A stretch of DNA of 64,000 nt from Aphanomyces cochlioides (Eukaryota; Oomycota; Saprolegniomycetes; Saprolegniales; Verrucalvaceae): assembly GCA_019828595.1 (NCBI GenBank), contig JAHQRK010000030.1:558001-622000 (forward strand), in the 5' to 3' direction. Positions within the stretch are counted from its first letter, which is position 1; each line of letters starts with the position of its first letter. The notes under the pieces are model-generated. The model saw only the letters and a program-made list of their open reading frames with translations, did not search any database and was not told the DNA's origin. A program made the translations under genes and the position numbers. This document shows, piece after piece, positions 57,235-64,000 of this stretch.

Positions 57235-58480
57235 GATGCAAAAGCTCCAATATATCTTACACGGTTGTTGCACTAAAGACGAACAACTTCTTGAGGCAGC
57301 TAAAGCAGCAGAGAAAGTCAGAGTGCGAGGTCTTATCGCGCGACACTGTGCCGCAATGAACATAGATTTTGAGGTTGTCAATGTAGTACTAACGCGTGGC
57401 GCTGGCCTTGAGCTAAGAAGTAAGGTACAAAGTGTAAAACAAGATAAATTAGCAACTTTTTGCCCTGCTAGGACGGCTGGAATGCACTGCACATGGCTTC
57501 TTACAATGGACATTTGAAAGTTATCAAGGAGTTACTAGCTCGTGGTGCTGCCATCGACGTCACCAATTCGGTAAGAAGATTCAAATGTTACTAGGCTGGG
57601 GATACATCTCTCCATGGCGCTTCGGAAAGGGGACATTTGGAAGTGGTCCAAGAGCTCTTAGCCCAACCACTGGATGTTGTCGAGGAATTAATAGCACAAG
57701 GCGCGAATGTCCACGCCGAAGACACAGTCAGACAACCTCTGGCTTTGTAGTCACTTGGTATTTCTCCAAGGGGGTTACAGACACGCCAATTCAACTGACT
57801 TCACGGAATGGACATTGGAATATTGTCCAAGAGTTGAAGGCGCATGGTGTGTCAATTCATACACCAAACACAAGGTAAAACATAGAATAACGAGGCTTGT
57901 CGAAGCTTTTGGACCAGCTAGGCCTCACTCGACTGCATCGGGCTGCAAGCAAAGGACAACTTGAGGTAGTTGAGCAACTTTGAGCTCATGGGGCGAAAGT
58001 CGACGTGGTTGACGAAGTACATACAGCCTCAGAATGTCAGATCGAACGTTAAGTTTTTGCCTGAGGTAGTCTGGCGCGACGTAACTGCATCATGCTGCAT
58101 GGCTAAAGCGCGTTGAGGTTGTCAAGATGCTGTTGGGATCAAACTTCCTATGGCTTCGTTGAACGACCAAGTAGATGTATTGCAACTGCTCTTGAATGCT
58201 AGTGCGAAAAGACTTTTGAGGAATAAGATATAGGTTAAACCTTTATCTTTTTTAACTATATCTTTTTGCCAAACCTATTAGGTTTGGCATCAAACTAATG
58301 GTGAATTAGGATGGCAAAACAGCGCGCGATCTGGCAAACAACGATGTCCAAGCGTCGTTTGACAAGTATCAAGAGAGTGCAAACAAGCAACTACTCATGA
58401 GAATCGCAAATATATGCATTGCATGCCATCGTAAACAGTCCTTTGATAATAGAATGTGCAGCACAACATCCTTTCAAAGT
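57235..58480 (+). pseudogene. Ankyrin-repeat gene with stops and deletions
   Basis: ATG at 57,235 (M-M-Q-K-L-Q-Y-I-L-H, K-D-E-Q-L-L-E-A-A) with a divergent leader containing an extra V-V-N-V-V-L-T-R-G-A segment. Two good ankyrin exons follow (about 57,474 and 57,593), the second fused to part of another repeat by an internal deletion. Then come repeats with in-frame TGA (about 57,980, E-Q-L-stop-A-H-G) and TAA (about 58,102, H-G-stop-S-A). The cap exon (A-R-D-L-A-N-N-D-V-Q-A-S-F) near 58,315 runs on into the next region. A perfect small palindrome (TGCCAAACC-TATTA-GGTTTGGCA, 58,267-58,289) sits in its last intron. Confidence 0.75.
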
Positions 58481-59200
58481 TTTTCATTGCGACGACCGCT
58501 CTCCAGCGACAATCAGCGTCACATCTACAGCATCGAGACTGCCGAATTGTAGACAAGATATCCTCGCCATGAGCATAAAAGGGAGCGCAACGACTCGCTT
58601 TTTTCACATTAAGATAAGTTTGCCCTCCATCCTGCCATGTCTTCTCGGTAGGATAGAAAAGAAATGACTCAAAAGTCATCTCCTGCACGTAAACTCTGCT
58701 CCGCCACTGGATTTTTCTTCTGACGGTCGGCGTGAACGATGATTTCGTCGGTGCACAAGGAAAAGAGTACAAGTTGGTCTTTCCATCGTCTGCCTTCCTA
58801 CTACTCGTCCAGGAGGAAGAGACGCCGTTTGTTCTCGGCAAGCACATTTTCAAACATAGAATCGACAATTTTCCCTCGTCGCGGGATGACTCAGTTGCAG
58901 AGAAACTATCGATATGGTCGATTGCATACTCCATCATCACGTCGCATTGTAGTTCAGAAGATATGAGATTGGCTTTATCACCAGGAAGAACTGCACTATC
59001 CTGGGTAATAATGCAAATTGGTCAACATTGGCGTGACCTCTGTGGAGCCAACCTTTCCTGCTGCTACTTTCACCATATATATTGCATCACAATATCCACA
59101 TGAGAAAGCTTCACGCGATGCACACCTTCCTTCCTACCATGAGGTTATTTACCAGCTGCGGCGCGTGATTTGCCGTTTGGACAAAGTCTCGATTGGTTGG
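58481..59200. other. Unassigned region with overlapping open frames
   Basis: A 181-codon frame on the minus strand (58,940-58,395) and a 123-codon frame on the plus strand (58,732-59,103) overlap. The plus frame (E-Y-K-L-V-F-P-S-S-A-F, F-V-L-G-K-H-I-F) looks slightly more protein-like. Neither shows a known domain, and I do not call a gene. Confidence 0.35.
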
Positions 59201-59384
59201 GCGCTCGTTGGGATTCCAGGCGTCGTCTGATCGTTGATAAGTCACTCACGAAAAAGCAAAGAGAGGGCCCTCTCAGCGCCTGAAAAGGGTCGTCTAAAAA
59301 GTCTAAAAACGGTCTCGCGGTATACTTTTGAGCTCACGAGAGATACCTGGCTGGAACGCTTTCCACGCCGACATTTGTAGCTGT

Positions 59385-59405
59385 GGACATTTCAAAAGTG
59401 TGAAT
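59385..59405 (+). promoter_or_regulatory. Upstream palindromic motif
   Basis: GGACATTTCAAAA then GTGTGAAT, 70 bp before the start at 59,475; closer than at other loci, so about 120 bp may have been lost here. Confidence 0.6.
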
Positions 59406-59474
59406 AAATGTCAGCCTCGAATCTGAAAGCAGACGAGCAAGTTGAGTTTTTCCAACGGGGAACTGGAGTGCATC

Positions 59475-61015
59475 ATGAATGCAAACACGACAGTCGCCTG
59501 GAAGGAAGCGGAGCTCGACGTGGCTGCAAAAAATGGCCATGTCGACAGCGTGCGTGCTCTGCTTGGCCAAGACTTAGACGTCAATTTCAAAGACGCAGTA
59601 CGTTGAATACGCTCGTCTCGAATTCACATCCGTGAATGGAATAGATCGGTGAAACGCCATTGCTCCACGCCGCAAGACAAGGCCATTTCGAGATAGTCAC
59701 GGAATTATTAGCCCATGGGTCAAGATTGCAGACAAGGTACAGCAAGGCAGTGGGAATTTTGAGTCGCCTATTCCTCTTTGACTAGACAGATGTTGCATAT
59801 TGCTTCACGCAATGGACATTTGAGAATTGTGAACGAACTACTCGCTCACGGACTTTCTGTCGAATTAAGAAATGCGGTGTGAAAGCTTCAATGTCCGTCT
59901 GACAATATTCAACGGATAGGATGCAAGTACTCCATTGCATTTGGCTTCATCCAGGGGACGACACCTTGTCGCTAAGGCATCGCTGGCACATGCCGCTTCA
60001 ATCAGCAGTCCTAATCAGGTACAACTACTTGAATCCATGGAGATCTGACCAACGTCTCGTCTGGAATCTTCAGAATGGCGACACGCCTCTCCACGACGCT
60101 TCAGCGAAAGGATCATTGCAAATTGTGAAAGCGCTGCTGGCTCCAGGCTGTGCAATAAATGTCAAAAATGCCATCCATTGCCAACAACATATATCGACAT
60201 GTGAATTTGGCTATCTAGATGGGAAAGACTCCTCTTCATGAGGCTGCGTACTTTGGACACTTGCAAGTTTTCAACGAGTTGGTGGCACATGGAGCAGATC
60301 TCGACGCGAAAGACAATGTAACGCAAGGCATGAAAATGTGTCTGACTCATGGGACAGAACATGAACACTCCACTTCTTACGGCAACGTGGTGTGAACATT
60401 CGAATATTGTTGATGAACTCCTTACTCGCGAGTTAGCTCATTGATATAGGACGGCTTCACTTCGCTGCATTGGGCTGCGTCCAATGGACACACTACGATT
60501 GTCAAGGTGCTACTTGATCACGGTGCTCCTGTTGATGCAGCGAATAAGGTAGGCGAAACTATTGAATCAACGCAGGATTTCATGAACTTGGCATAGAATC
60601 GCGACACTCCACTCCACCTCGCTGCCGAAAACGCCAAAGTGGAATTTGTCCATGAGAATGACCCGTCAGTCAATTCGACGAATAAGGTCCATCAAGACGT
60701 GACTTGTTTTCTAACTTCACTGGGCTAGACTCACAAACTTGGACGCGCTATTGCGTTCGCGAACGGTCAAGTCGAAGTGTTGCAACTGCTCTTGGATGCG
60801 CGCGCCAAGAGACTATTGAGAAATAAGGTTTGGATCACAGTTCGTCACGACAAACTCAAACTCATGGTCAACATCAGGATGGCAAAACAGCCCGCGATCT
60901 GGCAAACGACAATGTCCGAGCGTTGTTTGAAAACTATCAAGAGATGGCAAACAAGCAACTGCTGCAACGAGTTTCACACCTTTTTAAAGCAATGGAGTCA
61001 CATCCGACAGTGTGA
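59475..61015 (+). pseudogene. Ankyrin-repeat gene with deletions, sister of 53,224
   Basis: Leader exon 59,475-59,598 (A-W-K-E-A-E-L-D-V-A-A-K-N-G-H-V) is shortened compared with its sister. The first ankyrin exon (about 59,646) has lost 7 nt relative to 53,403-53,500 (frame lost at A-H-G). The second starts M-L-H-I-A-S without its D-G-x-T-P. Later repeats near 60,075, 60,220, 60,350, 60,450 and 60,600 are recognisable but several lack parts or carry TGA (about 60,442). The cap exon (G-K-T-A-R-D-L-A-N-D-N-V) is intact to TGA at 61,013-61,015. Confidence 0.75.
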
Positions 61016-61338
61016 TCAACAGGAAAAATAATTGCCAAGAAATCGGCGGCTTGAGAGAGCTGGGTGAAGATCTCAAGCCATGTTGTCATCCTGAAGATTC
61101 ATCCGCTTCAACCGCGACAAACACAGATCCAACCATCTTTTTCAATTGCAAATTCGCACCAACATCGGGAAGCTTCTCGTTGTCCACATTGCATGACTGG
61201 TTCGTGTAACATTGAGCCTGGATGGAAGCGCGCTTTGCTATCATGCCGAGCGCTATCTAATGAACTTTCAAAATAATTCTTTAATCGGCACAGAGAGTTC
61301 AAACTTTGCCATGCAGTGTGATGGCACTTGTTGCCTGG
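61016..61338. other. Intergenic, no gene recognised
   Basis: Short overlapping frames only. Confidence 0.35.
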
Positions 61339-61524
61339 ACTTCACACTGGAAAGTACGTAAAATACTCTATTTTGATTGGATACAATTGTAAATAATGCA
61401 TTCTGATTGGCCACTTTAGTTGCACAGATTGGGTAATGAAAAATTTCAATAGCCAATCAGAATTTATTATTTTCAACTTTATCCAATCAAAATAGACTAT
61501 TTTTCGTACTTTCCAAGGTGAAGT
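61339..61524. mobile_element. Hairpin MITE (long terminal inverted repeats)
   Basis: Left arm from 61,339: ACTTCACACTGGAAAGTACG, then AAAATACTCTATTTTGATTG and CTGATTGGC. The right arm ending at 61,524 is its complement with few mismatches over about 70 bp. Only about 45 bp lie between the arms. No coding capacity. Target duplication unclear. Confidence 0.75.
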
Positions 61525-61559
61525 AGACACAGCAAGAGCCATCACGGGGCACCTTGGTG

Positions 61560-61750
61560 AGCCATCACAACTTGTGAGTCTTGGCTTCGTCGGCTGAAAG
61601 CCACGACAGCACTCGTAGCAATGGCGAGGACGGTCCAAACACGCATCGACCCTGCTTTTCAATGGCAAATTCCACAATGTCAAGAAGAAACGAAACCTGG
61701 CAGCATCCACACAACAAGCAAGGAGCACATGGGTGCCAATTACATTTCAA
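61560..61750 (+). repeat. Copy of the decayed 11.0/13.7-kb repeat
   Basis: Shares AAAGCCACGAC, TGTAGCAA-like, CGAGGAxxGTCCAA, ACACGC and TTCTCAATGG-type blocks, in order, with 11,040-11,130 and 13,770-13,860. Non-coding. Confidence 0.5.
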
Positions 61751-62383
61751 GCAGACTCCATGGCGTCAGCAGAATTGCGTTTGAGAAACAGGCGCCCATG
61801 TTGTCCCAGCTACGTGGGAGACGTTGTCAGAGTCGTCTCGTTGCACATTGGACTTGCATTAATTTCGCAGAACCGACAAATGTGTACTCCGAGTAGGCAG
61901 GCTATTATTCACTGCGAAATCAAAGCAAGTCCCAACCACATTTTGTGTGGTTGGACTAAGAACGGGACGACTCTGGCAAGTTCTCGAACAGAAATGGGTG
62001 CCTGATATCTGACATCGTCCACGCAGTACAGTCACGTCCACGAACAGACGACGTCTGCACTGTATCGACACCGTAGGACAATTGTGTTTAGGGCTTTGTC
62101 GCTCACATTTGAAGGCACCAATTTTCTTGGAGAAAAATGAAGTATATAAAAACCAAGTATAATTTTCTTACGTCCCAATTGGTGGACTGAAGAACACAAG
62201 AACCCTGACGACTTATCAATTTGATCTACCCAAGACTTTTTTCTATACAATTTGTATGTTTGGAATAGAGATTTGGAGTCAAAACTCTCCACCGAACAGC
62301 TATAATCGTCATATTCCTTTATGGCGTGTACAATTACAAACTTTATGCAGGTTACAATGTTGTTATATTAGATAAAAATGAAA
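61751..62383. other. Intergenic, no gene recognised
   Basis: Only short frames on both strands; no motif recognised. Confidence 0.35.
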
Positions 62384-62457
62384 TATCAAAGAAGGGACTC
62401 GAACCCTTAAATTTTACATCCTAAGTGTAACGTGTTTACCAATGCCACTACTTTGAT
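62384..62457 (-). tRNA. tRNA-like gene, anticodon UAG (Leu), short variable loop
   Basis: A full cloverleaf can be drawn on the minus strand. Acceptor ATCAAAG / CTTTGAT (7 bp), D stem GTG / CAC with GG in the loop, anticodon stem TTACA / TGTAA with loop CTTAGGA (anticodon TAG), variable loop AATTT, T stem AAGGG / CCCTT with loop TTCGAGT, discriminator A. All stems pair perfectly. Leu tRNAs normally have a long variable arm; this one has five bases, which suggests an organellar-type tRNA (a mitochondrial insertion) or an unusual tRNA. No CCA is encoded. Confidence 0.75.
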
Positions 62458-62688
62458 AATATTATTTATTATTTATACCTGCTACTACTCCATCCAACTT
62501 GCGAAGTCAGGTTTTCATTGGAAGAGTCATCAAAAATCGAGGAAATTTTTTCTCGTCATTTCATTGGTAGAAATGAGTTCAGCAATACAAGGCGATTCGT
62601 TTGCCGCCTTTATCGTGAAATTTGGCGCCATGGCACACAAGAAACATGCAACGAAACATATATACTTGATTAAAGTATAGGCAAGTCA

Positions 62689-63963
62689 TTGCATCATTTT
62701 CCAACGAAAATGAAGGAGCGCAAGATCCTTTCTGAGAGTTCCAAAGTCGCAATTTATGCACAACTTACTATGAACGCGTCCAGTGGTAAGCCGAAGTATG
62801 GCGAAATAAAGCGTCTTGCGGGAGTCCATGGTGTTTGCGAGCGCACCATCATGCGCGTATGGGAAAAGGGGGAATCCAAACAATCGTTTGCCATCAGACG
62901 CAAGAAGCGACGAACAGAAAAGGATGTGCGAGAGTTTCAAGTGCGGGTTTCAAAGCTATCACCGATAAAACGTCAAGACTTGGCAACGATGGCAGCTGCT
63001 CTATCCATGCCAAAGTCAACGTTGCACGTGAGGATCAAGAACGGCGAGCTTGTACAAGGCAAATCGAAAGCACGTCCATTGTTGACGGACGAGAACAAGA
63101 AGGCTCGACTGAATTACTGCCTGTCCTTTTCAACGTTGTCAAACGGTGATGCTCAGTATGATCAATTCACTGACCATGTCTTTCTTGACGAGAAATGGTT
63201 CTATATGCGCAAGATTAGAAACAAAATTTGTCTTGCACCCTGGGAAGATGTACCTAATCTGCCGGTAAAGAACCAGCGCTTCCTGCCAAAGGTCATGTTT
63301 CTCACTGGAATTGCTCGCCCACGTACTGTGAATGGTGCTGCGTTCGACGGCAAGATTGGTGTATGGCCGTTTCTCGAGGCTGTGCCTGCAAAGCGTTCAA
63401 GCCGTCTACGCCCTGCTGGTACCATTGAAATGAAAGCGATCGCTGCGACCAAGGAGTCCTACAAGAAGCTCCTGATTGACGAAGTTTTACCAAGAATTCA
63501 TGCCTTGTTTCCATCAGACACGCGTATGATCTTTGTTCAGCACGACAATGCCTCGCCCCACGGCGTTGAGACCGACTCGGATGTCGTTCAAGCTTGCTTG
63601 AAGAATGGGCGCGAGATTGTCTTTGGAATGCAACCTCCAAACAGTCCCGACTTAAACATATTGGACTTGGGTATCTTCAACGCAATGCAAGCGAAACAGC
63701 TCAAGATGCCGTCGACTACAATGGACGAGCAGATTCGGAATGTGAGATCTGCTTTTGATGCCTTACCAGTTGCGACTGTAGAAAATGTATTCATTACACT
63801 CCAGGGAGTGATGCAATCAATCGTCGAATGTGATGGTGACAATTGTTACAAGCTCAAACATGTCAACAAGCCACGAAAGCGTCGCCTTGGTCAACTTGAT
63901 GGCCCATTGAGCTGGCCAGCTGAAGCTCTTTTGTCTGCCTCTTTGCAAGCCGTTCATATTTGA
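62689..63963 (+). mobile_element. Plant-type mariner (DD39D) transposase
   Basis: About 424 codons from 62,689; an ATG at 62,710 (M-K-E-R-K-I-L-S) is an equally good start. N-terminal helix-turn-helix region (Y-G-E-I-K-R-L-A-G-V-H-G-V-C-E-R-T-I). Catalytic residues: V-F-L-D-E-K-W-F-Y, V-Q-H-D-N-A-S-P-H, and S-P-D-L-N-I-L-D-L-G-I-F where the third acidic residue is Asp with 39 residues between. DD39D is the signature of plant-like mariner elements, also found in oomycetes. The frame is uninterrupted and all key residues are present. The 3' end of the element lies beyond or at the window edge, so inverted repeats could not be checked. Confidence 0.9.
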
Positions 63964-64000
63964 TTTTGTCCAATGTATGCTGATCTATTTTCATTTTGAC

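Noticed and set aside
58395..58940. 181-codon minus-strand frame
   Set aside because: Overlaps an equally plausible plus-strand frame and the tail of an ankyrin pseudogene; no domain in either.

Overview
The window looks like nuclear DNA of an oomycete, most probably a saprolegnialean water mould (Saprolegnia/Achlya/Thraustotheca/Aphanomyces group). The evidence is indirect: many tiny GT-AG (sometimes GC-AG) introns of about 40-50 nt, ankyrin arrays with one repeat per exon fused to TKL kinases, a Ty3/Gypsy element with a second RNase H, and a DD39D mariner. No species can be named from sequence alone.

Layout. 1-1556: 3'-decayed ankyrin/kinase gene (+). 2091-9491: a large, apparently intact gene (-) with 27 ankyrin exons, a TKL kinase and a C-terminal pseudokinase. 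10-17 kb: decayed duplications around a broken ankyrin gene (11.4-12.3 kb). 17.4-19.3 kb: a DDE transposon, followed by a MITE. 20.2-23.8 kb: an ankyrin/kinase pseudogene with a perfect 290-bp tandem duplication. 27-30.1 kb: one kinase gene with a frameshift plus two kinase fragments. 30815-42503: a Gypsy LTR retrotransposon (coding strand -). 42.6-61 kb: an ankyrin cluster in which 46123-47831, 49531-51292 and 53224-54944 (+) and 55039-56590 (-) look usable, while copies at 43.6-45.5, 48.0-48.3, 51.8-52.2, 57.2-58.5 and 59.5-61.0 kb are broken. 61.3-64 kb: a hairpin MITE, a tRNA-like gene with anticodon UAG, and a DD39D mariner transposase.

How it fits together. All ankyrin genes share one plan: a leader exon, a run of phase-0 99-nt ankyrin exons, and a cap exon with a G-x-x-A-R-D-x-x-N motif. 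After the cap comes either a helical linker plus kinase or a short tail. A directional, imperfectly palindromic motif (GACATTTCAAA, short spacer, TGTGAAATT) recurs about 20 times. It sits about 180-230 bp upstream of most ankyrin-only start codons and points toward the gene, so it is a strong candidate promoter element. The cluster reads as a fast-turnover family growing by exon-unit and whole-locus duplication, with much decay.

Caution: every frameshift within Pol of the Gypsy element, and those in the two kinase genes, go the same way (one base missing). Assembly deletions are a real alternative to true decay.
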